The translations under genes and the position numbers were made by a program. This document shows, piece by piece, positions 1-6,560 of a DNA stretch of 8,911 nucleotides. The DNA lies in assembly GCF_003248505.1 (NCBI RefSeq), contig NZ_QFOA01000102.1:1-8911 (forward strand), written 5' to 3'. The DNA is from Sphingobium sp. (GTDB lineage Bacteria > Pseudomonadota > Alphaproteobacteria > Sphingomonadales > Sphingomonadaceae). The notes beneath the pieces were generated by a model that did no database searches, was not told the DNA's origin, and saw only the letters and a list, made by a program, of their open reading frames with translations. Positions within the stretch are counted from its first letter, which is position 1; the number at the start of each line of letters is the position of its first letter.

Positions 1-101
1 AGCCAGAAGATGACGGTGGCAGCGAGAGCGATGGCCGAGAAGAAGGCGTGGGGGCACCGGTCGTAGCGCGTTGCGACCCGTCGCCAGTCCTTGAGGCGGG
101 C
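1..101 (-). mobile_element. IS5-family transposase, C-terminal fragment
   Basis: Read on the minus strand, this stretch encodes about 33 residues that begin ARLKDWRRVATRYDRC and continue with PHAFFSAIALAATVIFWL. This is the typical C-terminal end of an IS5-family DDE transposase, a nuclease that cuts and joins the ends of its own insertion sequence. The RLKDWRR-x-ATRYD segment belongs to the last part of the catalytic domain, just after the final acidic residue. The reading frame is open to the left edge, so the stop codon and the terminal inverted repeat lie outside the window. Towards higher coordinates the match ends near 90-101, where MarR/GNAT coding sequence takes over. The transposase has therefore lost its N-terminal part, with no inverted repeat at the break. 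It is a remnant, not an active element. The family call rests on recalled sequence and is fairly sure; the subgroup is not. Confidence 0.8.
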
Positions 102-842
102 CTCGACCGAGGATACCTCAGTCGTATGATCGCGCGGTTCGAGGAGCGCGGGTGGATTACGCGAGACCGTCTTGAGGCGGATGGACGGTCACGTCCCATC
201 CGTCTGACCCGGGCCGGGCGCGAAGCCTTTGATCAGATCGATCAGCGGCAGCGCGCCGCGGTCGCGCATGATCTCAACCGGCTCGATCCGGTCGCACAGA
301 GTGACTTGGTTGAGGCGTTGACCAGGGCGCGGTTCTTGCTCGACCCCGACGCCCAGGTCGAGTTCGTTATTCGACCGGCTCGTGTAGGCGAGGTCAGTCA
401 GGTGGCCGCCCGGCAGTCGATACTCTATGCCGCAAGCCATGGCTGGGGGCGTGAATTGGAAACGCTGGAGGCTGAAACGATCGCTGCTTTCCTGCGCCGC
501 TTTAAACCCGGCCGCGAAGAATGCTGGGTAGCCGATCTAGACGGCACCATGGCTGGCGCGGTTTTTCTTACGGATGAGGGTGACGGCCTCGCCCGGCTCC
601 GACTGTTGCATGTCGAGCCCTTCGCCCGCCGGCGAGGCATCGGCGACGCATTAGTAGGCGCATGCCTACGGTTTGCCCGTGACAAGGGATATGGGCGGAT
701 CATCCTCTGGACGCATACCGTGCTCGATGCCGCTCGCCGTATATACGCCCGTCACGGTTTCGAACGCATTGCCACTGAAGTTCATCACGAGTTCGGGGAA
801 CCCGTACAGGGAGAGACGTGGCAGTTGATGTTGATCGAGTAA
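48..842 (+). CDS. MarR/GNAT fusion protein (HTH regulator + N-acetyltransferase), N-terminally truncated
   Basis: Genuine coding sequence begins near base 93. The residues encoded from 48 to about 92 are antisense of the transposase fragment, so the start at 48 is an artefact of fusion. From residue 16 the protein reads as the second half of a winged-helix MarR domain: recognition helix GLDRGYLSRMIARFEERG (18-35) and the wing around DGRSRPIRLT (45-54). A linker leads to a GNAT acetyltransferase domain at about 105-262, with the acetyl-CoA motif A loop RRRGIG at 194-199 and the late motif RIYARHGF at 231-238. Intact family members are about 300 residues long. Roughly 60-70 N-terminal residues are missing, including the dimerisation helices and first HTH helix, so DNA binding should be lost. 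The acetyltransferase half appears complete, but its substrate cannot be told. The next in-frame ATG is at 126. No convincing ribosome binding site is visible for either start, so expression is doubtful and the gene may be a pseudogene. Confidence 0.75.
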   Translation: MGAPVVARCDPSPVLEAGLDRGYLSRMIARFEERGWITRDRLEADGRSRPIRLTRAGREAFDQIDQRQRAAVAHDLNRLDPVAQSDLVEALTRARFLLDPDAQVEFVIRPARVGEVSQVAARQSILYAASHGWGRELETLEAETIAAFLRRFKPGREECWVADLDGTMAGAVFLTDEGDGLARLRLLHVEPFARRRGIGDALVGACLRFARDKGYGRIILWTHTVLDAARRIYARHGFERIATEVHHEFGEPVQGETWQLMLIE

Positions 843-947
843 CTTTCCGTCGCCTCCGCCTCGCTGCCATTCTCGAAATTCGATCGAAACCGGGAAACTG
901 ATCCCACTCCCCTGCGCCTACCGATCGTGGCAGTAGGTGCCGTCGAT

Positions 948-953
948 AGGAGG
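948..953 (+). promoter_or_regulatory. ribosome binding site of the TrmO-type gene
   Basis: A perfect AGGAGG lies five bases before the ATG at 959. It fixes the start of the TrmO-type gene and shows that this gene, unlike its truncated neighbours, kept its translation initiation region. Confidence 0.8.
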
Positions 954-958
954 CGCTG

Positions 959-1537
959 ATGACGTTCACGGTTGAACCCATAGGATATGTGCGGGGCGGC
1001 CGGGCTGATCCGATTGACGACGATTGGGGAAGTAGCCGAACCACGATCGAGTTGGACGCGACACAAGTCGGGGCTGACGCGCTGGCGGGGTTGGATGCGT
1101 TCAGCCATGCCGAAATTATCTTCCTGTTCGACCAGGTGCCCGAAGAAAGGATCGAACGAGGCGCACGTCACCCGCGAGGTCGCGACGACTGGCCTCTGAC
1201 GGGCATCTTCGCACAACGGGGCAAGAACCCCCCTAACCGGCTCGGCGTGACTGTCTGCCGAATTTTGAGCGTGCAAGGCTTGCGGTTGACCGTCGAAGGG
1301 CTGGACGCGATCGACGGAACACCCGTGATCGACATTAAGCCGGTCATGCGCGAGTTCGCCGATGCAGGGTCACGTCGCCTTGAATGCTATCCTATGTGTC
1401 ATGATCCAATCGAAATTCTATGCGGCATCGGTCGTCGGTTTGGTCGATCAGCGGCCGTTCGCGAGAACTCTAGACCCTTAGACGGCCTCGTTCGCGCCAA
1501 GCGGCGGTTTGCTCTCAGTCCTATGCGCCGGTCATAA
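959..1537 (+). CDS. trmO: TrmO-family tRNA m6t6A37 methyltransferase with altered C-terminus
   Basis: TrmO (YaeB/UPF0066 family) is a beta-barrel, SAM-dependent enzyme. It N6-methylates threonylcarbamoyl-adenosine at position 37 of certain tRNAs, which tunes decoding. Visible family segments are the start MTFTVEPIGYVRG, the strand-plus-SH motif LDAFSHAEIIFLFDQV (45-60), the SAM-site segment LTGIFAQRGKNPPNRLGVTV (80-99) and the closing motif GLDAIDGTPVIDIKPVMREF (114-133). The start has a strong AGGAGG. After residue 133 (base 1357) the match stops. The expected short tail with an RxP-x-W and ELM-x-x-YW pattern is absent, replaced by about 59 residues rich in Arg and Cys with no resemblance I recognise. 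None of the three forward frames restores the tail, so this is a replacement and not a simple frameshift. Most of the fold is present, but activity is uncertain. It lies 116 bases after the MarR/GNAT gene on the same strand. The broader label 'SAM-dependent methyltransferase' is the safe one. Confidence 0.8.
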   Translation: MTFTVEPIGYVRGGRADPIDDDWGSSRTTIELDATQVGADALAGLDAFSHAEIIFLFDQVPEERIERGARHPRGRDDWPLTGIFAQRGKNPPNRLGVTVCRILSVQGLRLTVEGLDAIDGTPVIDIKPVMREFADAGSRRLECYPMCHDPIEILCGIGRRFGRSAAVRENSRPLDGLVRAKRRFALSPMRRS

Positions 1538-1673
1538 CTGGCCTAGAGGAAGACTTCTCACGTTTGGCAGTCACCAATTCATCAAGTAGACTGCGGGCGG
1601 CCTTGAAACGGGCAAGGATGTTGGGCGACCGACGCCAGCGCTGGCTGCAGATCATTATCCCCGAAGCCGATAG
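1358..1673. other. unassigned sequence between two broken genes
   Basis: This segment joins the point where the TrmO match ends to the point where the ligD match begins. Only the tail of the TrmO frame (stop at 1535-1537) reads into it. A minus-strand frame across 1521-1667 contains a helical-looking stretch (NILARFKAARSLLDELVTAK) that could be the tail of a lost gene. I could not recognise it, it has no start signal, and its third-position base use is not clearly that of a real gene. I see no repeat, RNA gene or terminator here. Confidence 0.4.
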
Positions 1674-1948
1674 CGGGCACTTACCGCCGCGCTTGCCAAG
1701 GCGAAGCGGACGGGCAAGATCTTCATCAACCATCTGCGCAACCAGCGCGGCGCGACCGCCGTCATGTCCTATAGCGCGCGGTCGCGCCCGTTCGCACCGA
1801 TCGTGGTGCCACTCAGCTGGGAGGAACTGCGCACGCTAGACGGCCCAGACCAATGGCACATTGGGGCGCCGGTGAAATGGTAAAGCGCTCGGCTTCCAAG
1901 GATCTGGCGCATTGGGGCAGAGCCGACCAGATCCTGACCGACCTGTAG
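1674..1948 (+). pseudogene. ligD: ligD remnant: C-terminal end of the DNA ligase D polymerase domain
   Basis: LigD is the ATP-dependent ligase/polymerase that works with Ku in bacterial non-homologous end joining. In many proteobacteria its primase-like polymerase domain is C-terminal. Reading from base 1674 gives RALTAALAKAKRTGKIF (1674-1724) and then the hallmark stretch INHLRNQRGATAVMSYSAR, followed by PIVVPLSWEELRTLDG. These are the final strands and helix of the polymerase domain. This frame meets a stop at 1881-1883. Moving into the next frame near 1865-1871 restores the family's C-terminal end, VKRSASKDLAHWGRADQ, up to a stop at 1946-1948. A net change of one base (-1 or +2) therefore broke the gene. 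Upstream in the same frame lies a TAG at 1671-1673, and sequence before it is at best weakly LigD-like. Only about 90 of the roughly 800+ codons remain, and no ku gene is present in the window. Confidence 0.8.
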
Positions 1949-2006
1949 TTAGTGCGGCCAAAAACGTAGTCAGTCGGTGAACCGGGGCATGGCCAAGGCT
2001 AACGCA

Positions 2007-2032
2007 GGAACTCGCGGCCGGGGTGGCTCGTA
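2007..2032 (+). promoter_or_regulatory. candidate EcfG (general stress sigma factor) promoter
   Basis: GGAAC at 2007-2011 is followed after 17 bases by CGTA at 2029-2032. The alphaproteobacterial general stress response sigma factor EcfG is known to use GGAAC-N16/17-CGTT, so this is one mismatch from consensus at accepted spacing. It lies 64 bases before the ATG of a general-stress-type SDR, which suits it in position and gene type. No expression evidence is available and such a short motif can occur by chance. Confidence 0.4.
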
Positions 2033-2084
2033 ATCTGACCTTCAGCCTTCGAAACGACGGCGAAATGTCCGCTCGCCAATCAGC

Positions 2085-2090
2085 AAGGAG
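2085..2090 (+). promoter_or_regulatory. ribosome binding site of the SDR gene
   Basis: AAGGAG lies five bases before the ATG at 2096. It fixes this start over an overlapping open frame that begins at 2023. Confidence 0.75.
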
Positions 2091-2095
2091 CCATC

Positions 2096-2989
2096 ATGGC
2101 CGATCGCCTCACTCTGCAAGATCCACGCAACCAATATCCCAAGCCGCCTTTCCCCAAACAGCCCCAGCCAGCCCCCGGCATAGCAGCGCAGATGGACCCC
2201 ACACCAGATCATGGTGAAGAAAGCTATGCGGGGTCGGGTAAGCTCAAGGGACGCAAGGCGCTCGTCACGGGTGGCGATTCCGGCATTGGTCGGGCAGCGG
2301 CCATCGCTTACGCACGGGAAGGGGCCGATGTCGCCATTGCCTATCTGCCCAGCGAAGAGAACGATGCGCAGGCCGTGATAGCCCTGATCGAAGCGGAGGG
2401 CCGCAAAGCCGTCGCGCTGCCCGGCGACGTGATGGATGAAGCATGGTGCCGCCAGTTGGTCGACGATGCCGTGGCCGGTCTTGGCGGGTTGGACATATTG
2501 GTCATCAATGCGGGCCGTCAGCAGTTTCGGAACGATGTGCAGGTGCTGAGCTCAGAAGATTTCGACCGCACGATGAAGACCAACCTCTATGCGCTGCACT
2601 GGATCGTGCAGGCGGCGATGCCGCATCTGCCCGCCGGCGCATCGGTGATCACGACCGCGTCGATCCAGGCCTATGACCCATCGGCCATCCTCCTCGATTA
2701 TGCGACAACCAAGGCGGGGATCGTGGCCTATACCAAGGCGCTGGCCAAGCAAATGATCGAGAAAGGCATTCGCGCCAATGTCGTAGCACCCGGCCCCTTC
2801 TGGACGGTCCTGCAATCTACCGGTGGCCAGCCGCAGGAAAAGGTCACGAAATTCGGCGAGCAGAGCCAGTTCGGCCGCCCCGGCCAACCCGTCGAGATCG
2901 CGCCCATCTATGTGCTGCTGGCCTCACAGGAGGGCAGTTATATCACCGGCGAGGTCTATGGCGTCACCGGTGGTGCGGGTATTGCCTGA
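2096..2989 (+). CDS. SDR family oxidoreductase, GSP39/YghA-like
   Basis: This is a 297-residue cytoplasmic NAD(P)-dependent short-chain dehydrogenase of the type represented by Bacillus general stress protein 39 and E. coli YghA. Proteins of this group carry a Pro-rich N-terminal extension before the Rossmann fold. Here that extension is residues 1-50 (RNQYPKPPFPKQPQPAPG). The cofactor glycine motif TGGDSGIG is at 58-65, the NAG motif at 138-140, and the catalytic tetrad Asn163, Ser189, Tyr202 and Lys206 is complete (YATTK). The PG motif at 232-233 and the C-terminal ITGEVYGVTGG segment are also present. Length and architecture are normal, so the enzyme should be functional. The substrate is unknown; family members reduce aldehydes or ketones, and many are induced by stress. 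The gene stands alone on its strand, with a candidate EcfG promoter 64 bases upstream. It shows no sign of the decay seen just to its left. Confidence 0.9.
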   Translation: MADRLTLQDPRNQYPKPPFPKQPQPAPGIAAQMDPTPDHGEESYAGSGKLKGRKALVTGGDSGIGRAAAIAYAREGADVAIAYLPSEENDAQAVIALIEAEGRKAVALPGDVMDEAWCRQLVDDAVAGLGGLDILVINAGRQQFRNDVQVLSSEDFDRTMKTNLYALHWIVQAAMPHLPAGASVITTASIQAYDPSAILLDYATTKAGIVAYTKALAKQMIEKGIRANVVAPGPFWTVLQSTGGQPQEKVTKFGEQSQFGRPGQPVEIAPIYVLLASQEGSYITGEVYGVTGGAGIA

Positions 2990-3037
2990 ACGATGGGTTG
3001 TTGCGGACGTGCCCAAATCACCAGACATAGTCCGAGG

Positions 3038-3054
3038 GCCGGTTGCTCACCGGC
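3038..3054 (+). terminator. possible weak terminator hairpin after the SDR gene
   Basis: A perfect six-base-pair stem (GCCGGT / ACCGGC) with a five-base loop begins 48 bases after the SDR stop codon. There is no U-tract, so it is not a classical intrinsic terminator. It may only protect or pause the transcript end. Confidence 0.25.
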
Positions 3055-3133
3055 GCGTGCGATCCGTGTTAACAGGTGATCTCTGCCTTCGACCCATTCG
3101 AGCCATTCAGAGCCGAATTGGAAGCTCCCAGGA

Positions 3134-3146
3134 GCAGACGGTCTGC
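3134..3146. repeat. short inverted repeat GCAGAC-g-GTCTGC
   Basis: Six-base arms are separated by one base in the gap between the convergent SDR and channel genes. No function is apparent. It is too short to support a repeat family from this window alone. Confidence 0.25.
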
Positions 3147-3321
3147 ATCCAACCATTCGATTTGGAATCCGGGTTGCGGCAGCACCTTTCAGCTTGCGGT
3201 TCGCTCTCCAACATCCTCCCAATCTGGGTCCAGCGATACAGTGCTGGCTCCAGAGAATGCGGGCTCCATCGCCATCCGGCGACACGGCATTGTCGGGACA
3301 GCCTCTGCATAATCGGATCCT

Positions 3322-3337
3322 GCTGATCAAGGTCAGC
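3322..3337 (-). terminator. possible weak hairpin after the MscS-family gene
   Basis: GCTGA and TCAGC form a five-base-pair stem with a six-base loop, about ten bases beyond the channel stop codon at 3347-3349. The stem is short and has no U-tract, so termination here is only a guess. Confidence 0.2.
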
Positions 3338-3346
3338 TACTAAGCC

Positions 3347-5746
3347 TCAGTCCAAGTGACCCATGTTGATCAGTTCCATGCGCTGCGGCACGGTGCCGAT
3401 CTCGATTCCTTCCTCGCGGAACCGGCGCAGCAGGACGGTGAAGACATTGCTGCGGGCGCCATAGGCCGCCCGCGGGCTGGCGACATGGGCAAAGCTGTTG
3501 AAGAAGATGCGGCCGTCCGCGATCGAATCGATGAATAGGGAATAGGCGGGCTCGGCCAGCACCGCCGGCTCGTCGGCATATGTAGCCAGCACGATTTCCC
3601 TCACCTTGTCCGCATCCGTTTTGATCGGAACCGAAAACTGGATCTGCATCCGGCCGAGCGGGCTGGCCAACGTCTTGTTGAGCACAGTCTTGGTGATGAG
3701 TTCTGAATTGGGCACGATTAGGGTCGAATGGTCGGGTAGCTCGATTTCGGTCGATCGCACGCTAATCCGCTTCACATCCCCTTCATCCTGGCCAACGCGA
3801 ACCAGATCGCCGATCTTGATCGGCCGTTCGGCAAGCAGAATCAGTCCGGACACGAAATTCTGCGTGATCGCCTGAAGACCAAAGCCGATGCCAACGGACA
3901 AGGCTGACAGCAGGATAGCGATGCGTTCTATCCCAATCCCGAGTGAGGCCAGTCCCCAGATCACCGCCAGTGCAATGCCGACATAGCGCGCGATCAGACT
4001 GATGGAATTGCGACCACTGCCATCAAGGTCGGTGACCGGCAGATAGCGTCGCTCCAGCCAGCGCATGAAGCCTCGCACCAGGGCCAGGCCGATCAGCAGA
4101 ACTAATATGCCGCGCAGAATGGCACCGGGCGAGACCGCGACGCCGCCGACCTCGAAGCCCTCCGCCAGCGCGCCGAGCCGGCCGAACAGGCTGGCGACGT
4201 CGCCTGCGCCAAATGGCGACAACAGCAACGAGAAGCTCATTAGCAGCACCGCTAGCCGCAACAGCCCCGACAACAGGACGCCGAACTGCTCGACCGCGCT
4301 CCCGCGCAGGCCAAGGCTGCGGACCAGCGCCATGCCGAAGCGGCTGGAGCGGTCGAATATCGTCGTCGCCAGATCGTCGATCGCCGCCATCAGCAGATAA
4401 ACCGCCGATCCCAGCACCGTCGCCCAACTCACCACCTGCAACAGGAAGAGGCTGAGACTGAAATAGCCGAGCAGCAGAGCAATCGTCGCCACCGCGACGA
4501 CGATCCACGCGATCAAGCTCATAAGGCCGCTGGCGCTCTCGTTACGATCGGGGTCCTCGGCCTCCATCTTGGCTGCCCGCAGACGCGCCACGGTGACGAG
4601 GACCGCGCTGACCAGCAGGATGTGGAGCAGGGCGAAGACCGCCTGCGTCGCTTCCTGCGCCGCCTTGCTCACGCCGACGGACGCATTGAATTGCGCGTAG
4701 ATCACACCGAGGAAGGCGAGCAGCGCCAGCAGGGGGCTATAGGGTCGCAGTCTGGTCGCGCCATTGTCGCTGATTGCCGCAATCCGCCAGGATGACCGGC
4801 TACGCATCAACAGCGCACCGAGCACGGAAAAGGTGAAGCCGCTAAAGGCGCAGCCGACCATGAACGCGCCGAGCAAAGGCTCCCACCGATCCGCAACCAG
4901 TCCGGACCAGCGCAATCCCTGCACGATCGAAAGCGCCGCCAGCAACGGCGCGAAAGTACCGACCGCCACCCGCCACAGCGCATAGGTGGAGCGCCGCGTC
5001 CGCCGCCCCGGCACGCCCTCGGTCAGCATGCGCTGCCCCATATGCCGCGCGGCGACCTGTCCTGGCCCGACGATCAGCAGGCTCAGCAGCAGGCCCGCCA
5101 GCGCATGCCATGGCCAATGACTGCGCAGCGCCTCTGCGGCCTGTTTCTGGCCTATCTCCAGAAAAGCGGTTATGCGCCGCAAGTCGCGGGAAAAGGCGTG
5201 ACCAAGCTCTGACCAGAAGCCGGGCGACAAGGGCGATGGCGAGCGGGTCGTGATTTTCTCGCTAAACTGTTCCGCCTCGCTCCGTTCGATCTCGTCAGCC
5301 AGTTGCTGCGCTTCGACACCGATCAGATTACCGCGCTTGATCGCGGAATCGATCGCGGATCGCTGCCGCGTCAGAGCCGCACGCTGCCGCTTGATATCGG
5401 GCGCTTCGCTGCTGCCCGTCGCAACGGTGCCCAGCCCCGTCAGCTTGGCATCGAGCAGGGCCAGTCGATCCTGCAAGTCGCCGGCTGCGTCTGATGCGGC
5501 CGTCTTGGCGGCCAGTAGTTTTGCCAGCAGCAGCTTGCGATCATCGGCATCCATGCGCGTGTCGAGGCTCTGGTCGACCGAGCGTACATCCTTTTCCGCC
5601 TGCGCCAGTCGGGCGGCCGGATCAGTCGCCGGGGCCGCCTGCGCCCACACCGGCCTGGCCATACCGAGGCTCAGGACCAGCAGCATGGCCATCATCAGGG
5701 CATGCATATGCCGGATCGGATCAATTGCCTGATCGTTTGTAACCAA
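3347..5746 (-). CDS. DUF3772/MscS-family mechanosensitive ion channel
   Basis: This is a large inner-membrane channel (up to 799 residues) expected to open under membrane tension and release solutes at osmotic downshock, like the long MscK and YbdG-type relatives of MscS. Order of parts: a signal-peptide-like segment ending at WAQA (about 14-37); a periplasmic, charged, coiled-coil-like region with DUF3772 character (about 40-200); then about eleven membrane spans, near 213, 260, 291, 337, 367, 409, 432, 485, 540, 585 and 608. The last span carries the pore-helix signature LSVGIGFGLQAITQNFVSGL (616-635). The beta domain follows with RPIKIGDLVRVG and the IVPNSELIT motif, and an alpha/beta tail ends the protein. 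The outermost start is a TTG at 5746-5744 with only a weak GGGTGG before it. ATG codons at 5707 and 5695 would begin directly at the signal peptide but have no better ribosome binding site, so the start is uncertain by about 17 residues. It is convergent with the SDR gene and divergent from htpG. Confidence 0.9.
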   Translation of the reverse strand: MVTNDQAIDPIRHMHALMMAMLLVLSLGMARPVWAQAAPATDPAARLAQAEKDVRSVDQSLDTRMDADDRKLLLAKLLAAKTAASDAAGDLQDRLALLDAKLTGLGTVATGSSEAPDIKRQRAALTRQRSAIDSAIKRGNLIGVEAQQLADEIERSEAEQFSEKITTRSPSPLSPGFWSELGHAFSRDLRRITAFLEIGQKQAAEALRSHWPWHALAGLLLSLLIVGPGQVAARHMGQRMLTEGVPGRRTRRSTYALWRVAVGTFAPLLAALSIVQGLRWSGLVADRWEPLLGAFMVGCAFSGFTFSVLGALLMRSRSSWRIAAISDNGATRLRPYSPLLALLAFLGVIYAQFNASVGVSKAAQEATQAVFALLHILLVSAVLVTVARLRAAKMEAEDPDRNESASGLMSLIAWIVVAVATIALLLGYFSLSLFLLQVVSWATVLGSAVYLLMAAIDDLATTIFDRSSRFGMALVRSLGLRGSAVEQFGVLLSGLLRLAVLLMSFSLLLSPFGAGDVASLFGRLGALAEGFEVGGVAVSPGAILRGILVLLIGLALVRGFMRWLERRYLPVTDLDGSGRNSISLIARYVGIALAVIWGLASLGIGIERIAILLSALSVGIGFGLQAITQNFVSGLILLAERPIKIGDLVRVGQDEGDVKRISVRSTEIELPDHSTLIVPNSELITKTVLNKTLASPLGRMQIQFSVPIKTDADKVREIVLATYADEPAVLAEPAYSLFIDSIADGRIFFNSFAHVASPRAAYGARSNVFTVLLRRFREEGIEIGTVPQRMELINMGHLD

Positions 5747-6496
5747 GGGCCACCCATTTTCTGCGCGACGTTGCCTCCCTCTCTATGGTCGGCGATGGTT
5801 AAGGTCCACAGCACGCGGACTGAAATCAAGTTGGATGCTACGCGATGTGAAGCCCGCCGGCTGTGCTGCTGAAAACGTACGCCCCAAATTTTGGCATATA
5901 GCGAAACGTGCCCACCGGGCCAGCAAATCAGCGCCCAAATCGCTGCTCATCGCATCAGCCACGTCCGAATCGGAACGGTAGCAGACGGCCAAATTCTAGG
6001 GGAGAATGGACCCCGGCACGAACGACCCTTATCGACCGTTCAACCTGAAATTTTTAATCCCAGCCGCGGTCGGTTCGGTTTTTTCTGCGTTTCTCTCCAT
6101 GAGACGGCGCAACGTGGCTGATGGCGATCTGGGAAGCGCCTGGCGCACGCTATGGGTTGAAGAAAGAGACGGGATATCTGTTTGTAACGGACAGCATAGG
6201 AGTGGCCGATATCGTAATCTCGACATGGACCGCTATGGCGGATCGCTTTTCCACCATTGCCAACGCCTCGGTCGAGCAGCTCCCCACGTCGCGTCCATGT
6301 CAAGGCGGTTGCAACGTAAGCTTCCCCTGACGCAACTGAACAAGGCGTCCATCCGGGAATATGGCGATGCCAATTGTCGCGGTGAGATCGAGAATTCCTA
6401 CGCGAGGTTGCCGTCAAGCAGAGGCAGAGAGGAACTGCTGGCAGGCACCGGTTTTAACAGGCAGGGCCAAAACGGGTGGTGCTATCAAGCTCACCT
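5747..6496. other. long gene-poor gap between mscS-family gene and htpG
   Basis: About 800 bases separate the divergent channel and htpG genes up to the htpG start. The region must hold the promoter of the channel on the minus strand, but I could not identify it. The longest plus-strand open frame (6006-6527, 173 codons) has a purine-rich AGGGGAG placed too close to its ATG. Its hydrophobic stretch FLIPAAVGSVFSAFLSM (residues 16-32) is followed by low-complexity charged sequence, and I recognise no family. A second frame at 6121-6330 overlaps it. Neither is supported as a gene. No tRNA, repeat array or insertion sequence end is visible. This may be decayed coding sequence, as on the left side of the window. 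Confidence 0.5.
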
Positions 6497-6525
6497 CTTG
6501 AACGGAAATCGCATTCGATCCATCT
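6497..6525 (+). promoter_or_regulatory. candidate RpoH (sigma-32) heat-shock promoter of htpG
   Basis: CTTGAAC at 6497-6503 is followed after 14 bases by ATCCATCT at 6518-6525. The known sigma-32 consensus is CTTGAAA, 11-16 bases, CCCCATNT. The upstream element matches at six of seven positions and the downstream element keeps the CCATNT core. Transcription would start near 6531, giving a leader of about 30-35 bases before the htpG ATG at 6565. Position and downstream gene agree, since htpG is a classical RpoH target. No CIRCE operator was found. Confidence 0.6.
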
Positions 6526-6548
6526 GACCGTCGCACAGTCTGCCATAT

Positions 6549-6560
6549 GAGAGAGCGAAG
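6549..6560 (+). promoter_or_regulatory. htpG: ribosome binding region that sets the htpG start
   Basis: The purine-rich GAGAGAGCGAAG lies 4-15 bases before the ATG at 6565. The upstream in-frame ATG at 6547 has only pyrimidine-rich sequence before it, so 6565 is preferred. Confidence 0.5.

Larger units (their letters stand above)
2990..3346. other. intergenic gap between convergent genes
   Basis: The gap of 357 bases separates the 3' ends of the SDR gene and the mechanosensitive channel gene. Open frames cross it on both strands, but none has a ribosome binding site or recognisable protein sequence. Three small inverted repeats lie in it: GCCGGT-tgctc-ACCGGC at 3038-3054, GCAGAC-g-GTCTGC at 3134-3146 and GCTGA-tcaagg-TCAGC at 3322-3337. 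None is followed by a T-run on either strand. Confidence 0.6.

Noticed and set aside
1521..1733. Minus-strand open frame of 70 codons with a helical-looking C-terminal half
   Set aside because: Its N-terminal third is antisense to the ligD relic, it has no ribosome binding site, and I recognise no family. It is mentioned only as part of the unassigned segment.
1564..1839. Plus-strand open frame of 91 codons starting with TTG
   Set aside because: Much of it is a wrong-frame reading of the ligD relic, which is recognisable in the neighbouring frame.
2956..3330. Minus-strand open frame of 124 codons in the gap after the SDR gene
   Set aside because: It overlaps the 3' end of the SDR gene, has no ribosome binding site and no recognisable sequence.
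6431..6455. GGAAC followed by GGTTTT upstream of htpG as a second EcfG promoter
   Set aside because: The spacer is only 14 bases, two to three shorter than EcfG promoters allow, and the RpoH candidate nearer the gene fits better.
6006..6527. Plus-strand open frame of 173 codons before htpG
   Set aside because: No known family, Shine-Dalgarno-like sequence too close to the ATG, and low-complexity charged sequence after residue 35. It also overlaps the htpG promoter candidate. Kept as a question, not as a gene.
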